Shown: positions 55,329-64,000 of the stretch, piece by piece
How the letters are laid out: each line of letters begins with the position of its first letter
Position numbering within the stretch: the first letter of the stretch is position 1
Source: Marihabitans asiaticum
GTDB taxonomy: Bacteria; Actinomycetota; Actinomycetes; Actinomycetales; Dermatophilaceae
Assembly (NCBI RefSeq): GCF_007828725.1
Contig: NZ_VIUW01000001.1
Coordinates: forward strand, 868,001-932,000
DNA length: 64,000 nt
Direction of reading: 5' to 3'
Position numbers and translations under genes: made by a program
The notes under the pieces: generated by a model
What the model was told of the DNA's origin: nothing
The model's database searches: none
The model's input: only the letters and a program-made list of their open reading frames with translations

Positions 55329-56426
55329 ATGACCACAGCCACCCCTGACCAGACCCGCAGCGGGTCCCCCTTCGAGACCAAGGCCCTCGCCACACCCTCC
55401 GCAGGCGCCCCCTTCGAGGCGGTCCGCCTGACCCGTCGCGCGCTGCGCGACGACGACGTGAGGATCGCGATCGCCTGGGCGGGCATCTGCCACTCCGACA
55501 TCCACACCGTCCGCGACGAGTGGGGGCCGGCGACCTACCCAATGACCCCCGGCCACGAGATCGTCGGGACGGTCGAGGCCGTCGGCGACGCCGTGACCCG
55601 CTACCAGGTCGGTGACCGGGTCGGGGTGGGCTGCCTCGTCGACGCCTGCCACGAGTGCGAGCAGTGCAAGAACGGGCAGGAGCAGTTCTGCGAGAAGCCG
55701 GCCGTCGGCACCTACAACGCACCCGGCTACGACGGCGAGATCACCCAGGGCGGCTACGCCCAGCACATCGTCGTCAGCGAGCAGATGGTCCTGCGCATCC
55801 CCGACTCGATGGAGATGGATGGCGCCGCCCCGCTGCTGTGCGCCGGCATCACGACCTACTCCCCGCTCAAGCGGTGGGGCGCCGGTCCTGGCCGCAAGGT
55901 CGCGGTGGTTGGAGTCGGTGGGCTCGGGCACGTGGCCGTCAAGATCGCGGCCGCGATGGGCGCCGAGGTCACGACGATCAGCCGGACCGACGCCAAGGCC
56001 GACGAGGCCCGCGAGCTCGGCGCCGCCGCCCACATCGCCAGCGGCGACGAGGACGCGATGAAGGCGGCGCGAAGCTCCTTCGACCTCATCGTCAACACGG
56101 TCAGCGCCGATCTCGACATGTCGGCGTACATCGCCCTGCTCCGGCCCTTCGGTGCGCTGGTCAACGTCGGGCTGCCGCCGAGCGACCTCGTCGTCGCCCC
56201 TGCGTCGCTGATCATCGGCGACAAGGTCATCGCCGGCTCCAACATCGGCGGCATCCCGCTGACCCAGGAGATGCTCGACTTCTGCGCCGAGCACGGCATC
56301 ACGGCGACGATCGAGCGGATCGACGCGAGCGACACCTCAGCCGTCGACGAGGCCTACGACCGGATCGTCGCCGGCGACGTGCGCTTCCGCGCCGTCATCG
56401 ACACCTCGACGATCAGTCCGGCCTGA
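55329..56426 (+). CDS. Zinc-dependent NAD(P) alcohol dehydrogenase (YahK/CAD type)
   Basis: A 365-residue medium-chain dehydrogenase. Catalytic zinc ligands are in AGICHSDIHTV, GHEIVG and the later Cys of APLLCAGITTY; the structural zinc site is CHECEQCKNGQEQFC; the nucleotide fold is VVGVGGLGHVAVK. It resembles YahK/cinnamyl-alcohol-type NADPH aldehyde reductases. ATG 55329 follows CACGAT by 6 nt. It is monocistronic and converges on rhlE with a shared hairpin at 56432. Confidence 0.92.
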   Translation: MTTATPDQTRSGSPFETKALATPSAGAPFEAVRLTRRALRDDDVRIAIAWAGICHSDIHTVRDEWGPATYPMTPGHEIVGTVEAVGDAVTRYQVGDRVGVGCLVDACHECEQCKNGQEQFCEKPAVGTYNAPGYDGEITQGGYAQHIVVSEQMVLRIPDSMEMDGAAPLLCAGITTYSPLKRWGAGPGRKVAVVGVGGLGHVAVKIAAAMGAEVTTISRTDAKADEARELGAAAHIASGDEDAMKAARSSFDLIVNTVSADLDMSAYIALLRPFGALVNVGLPPSDLVVAPASLIIGDKVIAGSNIGGIPLTQEMLDFCAEHGITATIERIDASDTSAVDEAYDRIVAGDVRFRAVIDTSTISPA

Positions 56427-56431
56427 CAACG

Positions 56432-56470
56432 GCCGACCCCTTCCTCCCCTTGAGGGGTGAAGGGGTCGGC
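56432..56470. terminator. Bidirectional terminator between adh and rhlE
   Basis: GCCGACCCCTTC and GAAGGGGTCGGC pair over 12 bp; the loop holds a further CCCC-TTGA-GGGG stem. It lies 5 nt after the dehydrogenase stop and 28 nt from the rhlE end. Confidence 0.78.
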
Positions 56471-56498
56471 GCCGAGTACGAAGGGGGGAGCGGCCGGC

Positions 56499-58091
<1,593 letters not shown>

Positions 58092-58303
58092 GCACATCTC
58101 TCGATCGGCGGCGGCGCCGGTGTGGCGCGCCGGGTGGGTCGGGCCGATCGGAGGTCTGCGTGGGCGACTGAGCTGTCGCACCGGAGGCCGCTGCCAGGAC
58201 AGAGGGCAGGACCGGGCACAAGTCGTGATGCCGACCGGGCACCGTCGTTCGTCGCCCATGCTACGCCCTGCCGTCGGGGGGCTAGCGCGGCTACGCTGCG
58301 ACC
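58092..58303. promoter_or_regulatory. Divergent rhlE / ferritin-like control region
   Basis: Holds TAGCAT for rhlE on the minus strand (58263-58258) with a long GC-rich leader, and TACGCT (58292-58297) 6 nt before the ferritin-like ATG on the plus strand. So one gene has a long leader and its neighbour has none. Confidence 0.6.
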
Positions 58304-59005
58304 ATGAGCGAGGAGCCGTCGACCAAGCCTGGGTCCACTCTCGGGGACCGGGAGCGCGAAGGGGTGATCGAGCTCCTCGGGGTGATCGCCTACGGGGCGA
58401 TCTCGGGCTTCACCCGCCTGGCGGCGGACAGCGAGCTGTCCAAGGACCTCGGGCTGAAGACCGCGCTCGCGGGGATGGCGGTCGACGAGTTCGCCAAACA
58501 CGAGCTGCTCGTGACCCACATCCGCGAGCTGGGCGGCGACCCGATGGAGGCGATGACCCCCTTCGTCCCCGCCTTCGACTCCTTCCACGCCCGCACCGCT
58601 CCACGGGGGCTGCTCGAGGGGCTGGTCAAGGCCTACATCGGTGACGGGATCGCCAACGACTTCTTCCGCGAGATCTCCGCCTTCGTCGACGACGAGTCGC
58701 GCGCGATCATCGCCCAGGCCGCCGGCGACGGCCGCCGCACCGAGGTGATCGTCGACGCGGTCCGCCGCCAGATCAGGGCCGACCGCCACCTCGCGGGACC
58801 GCTGGCGCTGTGGGGTCGCCGGCTCGTCGGGGAGGCGCTCTCGCAGGGCCAGCTCGTGGCCGGCGAGCGGGACGCCCTCGCCGAGCTGATCCTCGGGACC
58901 AGCCACTCCCGACCCGGCGCGGGACTGGAGGAGATGGGCGCGATCATGCAGCGGCTCACCGATGCCCACCAGCAGCGGATGGCGCGCCTGGGGCTGTCCG
59001 CCTGA
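58304..59005 (+). CDS. Ferritin-like (MiaE-related) protein
   Basis: A 233-residue all-helical protein in the ferritin-like superfamily. Glu and His residues that could bind di-iron are in GVIELLGVIAYGAI, MAVDEFAKHELLVTH and AFVDDESRAII. It resembles the Rv3210c-type protein next to rhlE in mycobacteria and tRNA hydroxylase MiaE at fold level; enzymatic function is not established. ATG 58304 is 6 nt after TACGCT, a probable leaderless start. A perfect hairpin follows at 59020. Confidence 0.8.
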   Translation: MSEEPSTKPGSTLGDREREGVIELLGVIAYGAISGFTRLAADSELSKDLGLKTALAGMAVDEFAKHELLVTHIRELGGDPMEAMTPFVPAFDSFHARTAPRGLLEGLVKAYIGDGIANDFFREISAFVDDESRAIIAQAAGDGRRTEVIVDAVRRQIRADRHLAGPLALWGRRLVGEALSQGQLVAGERDALAELILGTSHSRPGAGLEEMGAIMQRLTDAHQQRMARLGLSA

Positions 59006-59019
59006 CGACCGCCAAACGA

Positions 59020-59051
59020 CGAAGGGCCCCTGGAGATCCAGGGGCCCTTCG
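59020..59051. terminator. 14-bp perfect hairpin terminator
   Basis: CGAAGGGCCCCTGG and CCAGGGGCCCTTCG pair around the loop AGAT, 15 nt after the ferritin-like stop and 15 nt from the converging GlsB-type gene. It probably serves both. Confidence 0.85.
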
Positions 59052-59065
59052 CGTGCGTCGGTCGC

Positions 59066-59335
59066 TCAGACCTGCTTGCGACCGGTGATCGCGCCGTAGG
59101 CGACGATGAGGCCGGCCGCCACGGCGACGCCGATGATGAGGGCGATCCAGTCGATGCCCGAGGTCCCCTCGTTGCCCGAGATGGCGGTGTACAGCCAGGA
59201 GCCGATGAGGGCGCCGAGAATGCCCAGGATGACGGTCACGAGCACCGAGATGTTCTGCTTGCCCGGCAGCACCAGACGAGCGAGGGCCCCGATGATCGCC
59301 CCGAGGATGACGGTCACGATGATGGTCCACAGCAT
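59066..59335 (-). CDS. GlsB/YeaQ/YmgE family stress membrane protein
   Basis: An 89-residue, highly hydrophobic protein with three membrane helices and Gly-rich turns: MLWTIIVTVILGAIIGALAR, VTVILGILGALIGSWLY and the last helix WIALIIGVAVAAGLIVAYG. This is the transglycosylase-associated (GlsB/YeaQ) family, often stress-induced, of unknown biochemical function. ATG 59335 follows AAAGGAACCGCCACC. The sequence GGGAATA about 95 nt upstream on this strand may be part of an alternative-sigma promoter. Confidence 0.88.
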   Translation of the reverse strand: MLWTIIVTVILGAIIGALARLVLPGKQNISVLVTVILGILGALIGSWLYTAISGNEGTSGIDWIALIIGVAVAAGLIVAYGAITGRKQV

Positions 59336-59649
59336 GGTGGCGGTTCCTTTCAGGTTCCCGGCTTTGGCCGGGGCTTGGTGACCGGCCTCCCCGGTCATCG
59401 GAGTGAAGCGTAGGGCAGGACAGGGGTATTCCCGGGGACGTCGCGGGCGATTCGGGTGCTCGGTCCCGACCCTGGATGGCTCGCCCACCTGCGAAGACGC
59501 ACCCGGGAGCACCCTCCGACGTGCTCGGGCCGCCCCGAGGCGCAGGGGTTTGGGAGAGGAGTTGAGCTCTGCCCCAGATATCTGGGGCAGAGCTCAAGCG
59601 GGCGACGAGGGGGCGGGCCGACGGCGAGCGGCAGCCGACCCAGGGGGTG
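59336..59649. other. Gene-free interval
   Basis: Holds the leader and probable promoter of the GlsB-type gene (59336-59450) and a perfect 36-bp palindrome (59562-59597) that likely ends the DUF3107 transcript. I see no credible open reading frame or RNA gene in the remaining sequence. Confidence 0.6.
59562..59597 (-). terminator. Perfect 36-bp palindrome downstream of the DUF3107 gene
   Basis: TTGAGCTCTGCCCCAGAT is followed directly by its complement; all 18 pairs match, centred on GATATC. It lies 52 nt beyond the DUF3107 stop in its reading direction. A terminator is the simplest explanation, but a zero-spacer palindrome of this length is unusual for one. Confidence 0.75.
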
Positions 59650-59868
59650 TCAGGCGCCGAAGCCGACGCGGCCTCGGGAGGGCTCGCCCAGGTCGACGTA
59701 GCCCAGCGCGGCGGCGGGCACGACGACCCGGCGCCCCTTGTCGTCGCGCAGGTCGAGCGCGTTGCCGGCCAGGGCCGCCTCGATGGCGCCCTGGATCTCC
59801 TGGTCGGTCCCGGTCGCGTCGATGACGATCTCGCGGGCGACGTTCTGGACTCCGATCTTGACCTCCAC
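59650..59868 (-). CDS. DUF3107 small conserved protein
   Basis: A 72-residue protein starting VEVKIGVQNVAREIVIDATG and ending with VVVPAAALGYVDLGEPSRGRVGFGA in part. It matches DUF3107 (TB9.4-like), conserved in actinobacteria beside a TetR regulator and rhlE. Function is unknown. GTG 59868 has AGAGGA upstream. It lies 67 nt downstream of the tetR gene on the same strand. Confidence 0.9.
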   Translation of the reverse strand: MEVKIGVQNVAREIVIDATGTDQEIQGAIEAALAGNALDLRDDKGRRVVVPAAALGYVDLGEPSRGRVGFGA

Positions 59869-59935
59869 GGTCGATCCTCTCTGCTGTAGGGGTGGTTCGG
59901 GTGCGGTGCTGATGGTTGGCCGGTGCCGACTTAGG

Positions 59936-60580
59936 TCAGCTGGGCTCGCGGTCGGCCGCGCGCCGGGTGGCCTCGGTGGGGAAGGCGCCGATCCCGCGCC
60001 AGGCGAGGTGCCCGGCGGCGCGGGCGGCGTCGGACTGGGGGATGTCCTGGGCATGAGCGAGCCACGCGCGGGCGGAGACCTGCGACATGCCGGCCAAGGA
60101 GTAGCCGAGGAGGTCGGCGAACTGCTGGGGCAGGCCGGTGTCCTTCGCGACCCGCTGGCTGATCGCATCGGCGATCTGCGCCTCAAGACTGTCGATGCGG
60201 TGCCGGACCCGAGGCTCGTTGGTGAGGTCGGACTCGAAGATCAGCCGGAATGCCTCGCCCTCTCCGCTGACGAACTCGAAGAACGCCGCCAGGGTGGCGT
60301 AGACGCGCTCCTTGTGGTCGTCGGTGCTGTCCAGGGCGTCGAGGACGAGCTGCTCGAGCCGGTCGCACTGGCTCTCGAGGAGCGCGAGGTAGAGCTCGAG
60401 CTTGCCCGGGAAGTGCTGGTAGAGCACCGGTTTGGACACCCCGGCGTGCTCGGCGATGTCCTCCATGGCGGCGGAGTGGTAGCCCTGCCGGACGAAGATC
60501 TCTTGCGCGGCCTGCAGCAGCTGCGCGCGTCGCTCGGCGCGAGGGAGGCGCTGGACGCGAGCGCCGTGACCGGCGGTCAT
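59936..60580 (-). CDS. TetR-family transcriptional regulator
   Basis: A 214-residue regulator. The N-terminal helix-turn-helix is clear (LLQAAQEIFVRQGYHSAAMEDIAEHAGVSKPVLYQHF, residues about 21-57; key residues G34, DIA and the recognition helix SKPVLYQHF). The C-terminal domain differs from common subfamilies, so the ligand is unknown. ATG 60580 has GGAGGAACC just upstream. It is divergent from adnA; GGGCTG-N7-CAGCCC at 60621-60639 in the shared interval may be its operator. Same gene order as mycobacterial Rv3208. Confidence 0.88.
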   Translation of the reverse strand: MTAGHGARVQRLPRAERRAQLLQAAQEIFVRQGYHSAAMEDIAEHAGVSKPVLYQHFPGKLELYLALLESQCDRLEQLVLDALDSTDDHKERVYATLAAFFEFVSGEGEAFRLIFESDLTNEPRVRHRIDSLEAQIADAISQRVAKDTGLPQQFADLLGYSLAGMSQVSARAWLAHAQDIPQSDAARAAGHLAWRGIGAFPTEATRRAADREPS

Positions 60581-60658
60581 GGTTCCTCCAGGGTCAGTCG
60601 GGGCGATCCGCACATCCTAGGGGCTGGCGTTGTCAGCCCTCGGTGATGGGATGTGGTC

Positions 60659-63600
60659 ATGGCCAAGGACGACGAGCTGCCGCAGGTCCGGTTGGACCGT
60701 GGTGGGTCCAGCCGGACCCGCGGTGGGAGGAGCGAAGGGGGCGACGAAGGGCGTGGCGAAGGGGGGCAGCCGGCCGCTGCGCGGCTGCCGTCCCGCAGCG
60801 AGCTCGACGAGAGCCAGCGGGCCGCGGTGGAGGCTCGCGAGGAGGTGCTCGTCGTGCTCGGGGGGCCGGGCAGCGGCAAGTCCGTCGTCGCGGTGCACGC
60901 CGCGCTGGACCGCGTGGCCTCGGGAGAGTGCCGCCCCGACGAGGTCGTCGTGGTCGGGGCCACCAGGCAGCTGGCGGCCACCCTGCGCGACCAGGTCACT
61001 GCAGGTCTGCGAGGGGCCGCCTCGGCGCCGTTGGCGCGGACCGTGCAGAGCCTCGGCTTCGCGATCCTGCGCGCGCAGGCCGCTCTCGAGGGCCAGCCGA
61101 CGCCGCGGTTGATGTCGGGTGCCCAGCAGGACCTCGTCCTGGCAGACCTCCTCGCGGGCCATGCCGAGTCGGGCACCGGTCCGGTCTGGCCGGAGCATCT
61201 GCGCGAGGCGCTCGCGACCCGGGCCTTCCGCGGCGAGCTGCGGGACCTGCTGATGCGAGCGGTCGAGCACTCGCTGACCCCCGACCGGCTCGCGGCCCTG
61301 GGCGAGGAGCACGAGCGCCCCGAGTGGGGTGCGGCGGCTCGGGTCTTCGAGGAGTACGAGCAGGTCGGTGCCCTGGCCACCCCGGGGATGTTCGACCCCG
61401 CGTGGGTGCTCACCGCGGCATCGGACCTGCTCGAGTCCGACGACGAGGCGAGGAGGCGCACCCTGGAGCAGGTCGGCTGCCTCGTCGTCGACGACGCCCA
61501 GGAGCTCACCGCTCCGGCGGCCCGGCTGCTGCGCATCCTCGCCGGTGCCGGGGTGCCGCTCGTCCTGGTCGGCGACCCCGACGCGGCGGTTCAGACCTTC
61601 CGGGGCGCCGACCCGGCGGTGTTCGTCGACGACGACTGGGGCGGCCGGTCCGTCGGGCGGGTCGTGCTCGGCCGGGGCTACCGGCTGCCGTCGTCCGTGG
61701 CAGCGGCCAATGCGCGCGTGGTCGCGCGGATCGGTGCGCTCGGCGGGGGCGCTGCGCGGGGCTGCCCCCCGCGCGGTGAGGGCGCAGCGGTCGAGGTGGC
61801 CGTGCTGAGATCCGATGCCCAGGAGGCCGCCTACGTCGCCCACGAGCTGCGCTCGGCCCACCTGCTCGACGGCGTGGCCTGGTCGGACATGGCGGTCGTC
61901 GTGCGGGGCGCGGCCCGCCAGGCGACCCTGCGCCGGGTGCTCGCCGCGCGGGGCGTGCCGCTCGTCGCCGCCGCCACCGAGCTGCCGTTGCGGGAGCAGA
62001 GCGCGGTGGCCCCGCTGCTCGCGGTGCTGACGCTCGCGTTGGACCTCCAGCGCGGTCGCCGCGATGTGCCCGACGTTGAGGAGGTCCTCGACCTGCTCGG
62101 CTCTCCCTATGTACGCGCCGACCCGGTCGCCGTGCGCCGGCTGAGGCGGCGCCTGCGATCCGTGGAGCTCGCCTCGGAAGGCGCACGGAGCAGCGACGAG
62201 CTGCTGCGTGACCTGGTGGTCGCCCCGGAGGAGATCGCCCTGCTCGCCGTCGAGGACCCCAGCGGCGACACCGACCCCCTGCTGCGGCTGGCGCGGATCA
62301 TCGCCGCAGCGCGAGAAGCGGCGCCGGTGCAGGGTGAGCGTTGGGCGCCCGGCGTCACGGCCGAAGGGGTGCTCTGGGCCGCCTGGGAGGCGGCCGGCGT
62401 GGCTCAGCAGTGGCGGGCGAGGGCACTGGCCGGGGGAGCGGCCGGGGCGCGCGCGGACGAGGCGCTCGACGCCGTCGTCGCCCTGTTCTCCGCAGCGGCC
62501 GCGCACGAGGACACCGTCCGTCGCGGGGGACCGGAGATGTTCCTCGAGGCCGTCGCGCAGCAAGAGGTCGCCGCTGACTCCCTCGCCGCCCGCAGTCCCA
62601 GCACCGGCGCGGTCTCGCTCGTCACCCCGGCCGGTTGCGCCGGGCGGCAGTGGCGCCGGGTGGTCGTGGCGGGTGTGCAGGAGGGGGTCTGGCCCGATCT
62701 GCGCCTGCGCGGGTCAATGCTCGGGTCGGAGGACCTCGTCGAGATCATGACCGGCAGAGGTGCCGGCGAGGCAGCCGCGGCACGGGTCGGTGGTCGCGGC
62801 ACCGGGCCGCTCGAGGCGGCCAGGGTCCAGGTGCGCCACGACGAGACCCGCCTGCTCCACGTCGCGCTCACCCGGGCGAGCGAGGCCGTCCTCGTCACCG
62901 CCGTGCGCTCCGAGGACGAGCACCCCTCGCCCTTCCTCGAGGTGATCGATCCGTTGCCCGACGACGGGGAGGGCCGGACCGCGGTCGAGGCACCGCTGCC
63001 GATGGATCTCGTGGGTGTCGTGGCTCGGCTGCGCCAGGAGCTCGGCCGGCCCGAGGGCACCGAGGACACCACGCAGGTCGCGCTCGACCGTCTCGCGGCA
63101 CTGCGTGCCGCCGGGGTCCGTGGTGCCGACCCGAGGGACTGGTGGGCCCTGCGCGGTCTCACCGACGACCGGCCGCTGCGATCACCCGACGAGCAGGTCC
63201 CGCTCAGCCCGTCCCAGGTCGAGGCGTTCGAGGAGTGCGGGCTGGCCTGGCTGCTCACGAGCTCGGGCGGGCGCGGCGTCGGTCACGTCTCCCAGAGCCT
63301 GGGCACCCTGCTGCACGCGATCGCCGAGGACCTGCCCGACGCCGACCACGAGACGATCGCCGCCGAGATCGAGGCCCGGTGGCCGCAGCTGGGTCAGCAC
63401 CCGGGGTGGGTCGGCGAGCAGAACAAGCAGCGTGCTCACCGGATGGGTCGCTGGTTGGCCGACTATTACCTCACCGCCCGGCGCGAAGGGTGGCGGCTGG
63501 CCGGCGTCGAGGTCCCCTTCCGGGCCGACGTGGGCCGGGCCACGATCTCCGGTCGGGTCGACCGGGTCGAGCACGACACTGAGGGCGCGCTGCGCGTCAT

Positions 63601-63952
63601 CGACTACAAGACCGGTGGGTCGACACCGGGTCCCAAGGAGATGCCCGCCCACCGTCAGCTCGGGGTCTACCAGCTGGCGGTGCAGGAGGGTGCCTTCGCC
63701 GAGCTCGGCGCGACCTCGGCCGGTGCCGCGCTGGTCAACCTCGGCAAGGCGGCGAACAGGAGCAGCCACGTTCGGGTGCAGGCCCCGCTGGCGGGCAGCG
63801 AGAACCCTGAGTGGGTGCGCGAGGTCGTGGGCGAGGTCGTCGACGGCATGGCCGCCGCGCACGTCCCCGCCCGCCCGGAGGAGCGCCGCTGCGCGATCTG
63901 CCCGGTGCGCTCCTCCTGCCCGGCGCACGAGGAAGGCCGGATGCTGCGATGA
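60659..63952 (+). CDS. adnA: AdnA-type helicase-nuclease subunit
   Basis: A 1097-residue UvrD-like helicase fused to a RecB-type nuclease, as in mycobacterial AdnA, which with AdnB resects double-strand breaks. Walker A is GGPGSGKS near residue 74, motif II CLVVDDAQE, and helicase motifs continue to LLHVALTRASEAV. The nuclease has VIDYKTGG with Asp982. Four Cys (860, 1078, 1081, 1087) form a C-x217-C-x2-C-x5-C Fe-S pattern bracketing the nuclease. The N-terminal 45 residues are charged and contain two CGAAGGGG octamers. ATGA overlap leads into adnB. Confidence 0.93.
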   Translation: MAKDDELPQVRLDRGGSSRTRGGRSEGGDEGRGEGGQPAAARLPSRSELDESQRAAVEAREEVLVVLGGPGSGKSVVAVHAALDRVASGECRPDEVVVVGATRQLAATLRDQVTAGLRGAASAPLARTVQSLGFAILRAQAALEGQPTPRLMSGAQQDLVLADLLAGHAESGTGPVWPEHLREALATRAFRGELRDLLMRAVEHSLTPDRLAALGEEHERPEWGAAARVFEEYEQVGALATPGMFDPAWVLTAASDLLESDDEARRRTLEQVGCLVVDDAQELTAPAARLLRILAGAGVPLVLVGDPDAAVQTFRGADPAVFVDDDWGGRSVGRVVLGRGYRLPSSVAAANARVVARIGALGGGAARGCPPRGEGAAVEVAVLRSDAQEAAYVAHELRSAHLLDGVAWSDMAVVVRGAARQATLRRVLAARGVPLVAAATELPLREQSAVAPLLAVLTLALDLQRGRRDVPDVEEVLDLLGSPYVRADPVAVRRLRRRLRSVELASEGARSSDELLRDLVVAPEEIALLAVEDPSGDTDPLLRLARIIAAAREAAPVQGERWAPGVTAEGVLWAAWEAAGVAQQWRARALAGGAAGARADEALDAVVALFSAAAAHEDTVRRGGPEMFLEAVAQQEVAADSLAARSPSTGAVSLVTPAGCAGRQWRRVVVAGVQEGVWPDLRLRGSMLGSEDLVEIMTGRGAGEAAAARVGGRGTGPLEAARVQVRHDETRLLHVALTRASEAVLVTAVRSEDEHPSPFLEVIDPLPDDGEGRTAVEAPLPMDLVGVVARLRQELGRPEGTEDTTQVALDRLAALRAAGVRGADPRDWWALRGLTDDRPLRSPDEQVPLSPSQVEAFEECGLAWLLTSSGGRGVGHVSQSLGTLLHAIAEDLPDADHETIAAEIEARWPQLGQHPGWVGEQNKQRAHRMGRWLADYYLTARREGWRLAGVEVPFRADVGRATISGRVDRVEHDTEGALRVIDYKTGGSTPGPKEMPAHRQLGVYQLAVQEGAFAELGATSAGAALVNLGKAANRSSHVRVQAPLAGSENPEWVREVVGEVVDGMAAAHVPARPEERRCAICPVRSSCPAHEEGRMLR

Positions 63953-64000
63953 CCCCACCACCTGGCGCCGGGCCGCTTGGCCCGGCGGAGCAGCCCACCC
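63949..64000 (+). CDS. Start of the next helicase gene, probably adnB
   Basis: Seventeen codons beginning MTPPPGAGPLGPAEQPT. The ATG overlaps the adnA stop as ATGA, the coupling seen for adnA-adnB in mycobacteria. No domain is within the window, so the assignment rests on position alone. Confidence 0.55.
   Translation, partial: MTPPPGAGPLGPAEQPT

Overview
The window is chromosomal DNA of a very GC-rich actinobacterium. Supporting this are strong G/C bias at third codon positions, GTG starts and 4-bp ATGA/GTGA gene overlaps, a mycothiol gene (mshB), an AdnAB-type helicase-nuclease, a Mrp protein without its CxxC, DUF3107 and DUF3117 proteins, and actinobacterial-type dapC/dapD/dapE. Gene content and order suggest a member of the Micrococcales, possibly near Janibacter or other Intrasporangiaceae; that placement is inference. 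I see no phage, insertion sequence, CRISPR, rRNA or tRNA.

Layout. 1-2384: end of a universal stress protein gene and a 4-alpha-glucanotransferase. 2564-14843: two complete family-5 (oligopeptide/dipeptide) ABC importers, each ordered SBP-B-C-D-F, facing each other across a perfect 48-bp palindrome. 15005-25499: typA, an lpqW-like lipoprotein, mshB, a flavin reductase, a VanW-type protein, a phosphopantetheinyl transferase, a GNAT protein, ferredoxin and dapC. 25673-34454: citrate synthase, a lysozyme-like secreted protein, dapD, a DUF559 nuclease-like gene, dapE, a LOG protein, a DivIVA-like protein, a PIG-V-like mannosyltransferase and a DUF3117 protein. 34582-42646: leucyl aminopeptidase, an O-methyltransferase, htrA, tatB, mrp, DUF1003 and MgtE-N/CBS genes. 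42686-49972: a CitE-like lyase, two adjacent L,D-transpeptidases, a stress protein, and the PLP cluster pdxT-pdxS with divergent pdxR. 50057-64000: Xaa-Pro aminopeptidase, enoyl-CoA hydratase, purU, a PHP protein, a ParA-like ATPase, alcohol dehydrogenase, rhlE, a ferritin-like protein, DUF3107, TetR, adnA and the start of adnB.

From memory, gene order follows Mycobacterium tuberculosis Rv1165-Rv1234 (typA, lpqW, mshB, fdxC, dapC, dapD, dapE, LOG, DUF3117, methyltransferase, htrA, tatB, mrp, DUF1003, MgtE/CBS), then Rv3213c-Rv3201c (ParA, rhlE, ferritin-like, DUF3107, TetR, adnA, adnB). The likely functions hang together as cell-envelope and lysine/DAP synthesis, peptide uptake and breakdown, redox thiol and PLP synthesis, and DNA-end processing.

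The most unusual content is not protein-coding. The octamer CGAAGGGG/CCCCTTCG occurs at least 60 times, about ten times the composition expectation, and is sometimes paired as inverted copies in hairpins. Several families of 36-82 bp palindromes lie between genes; one pair has a compensatory base change, and two other pairs bracket single accessory genes (22.0-22.9 kb and 29.0-30.2 kb). There are exact-period tandem repeats of 14, 31 and 56 bp. About 14 genes look leaderless, with a TANNNT box 6-8 nt before the start codon; in one divergent pair the two boxes overlap on the same few bases.
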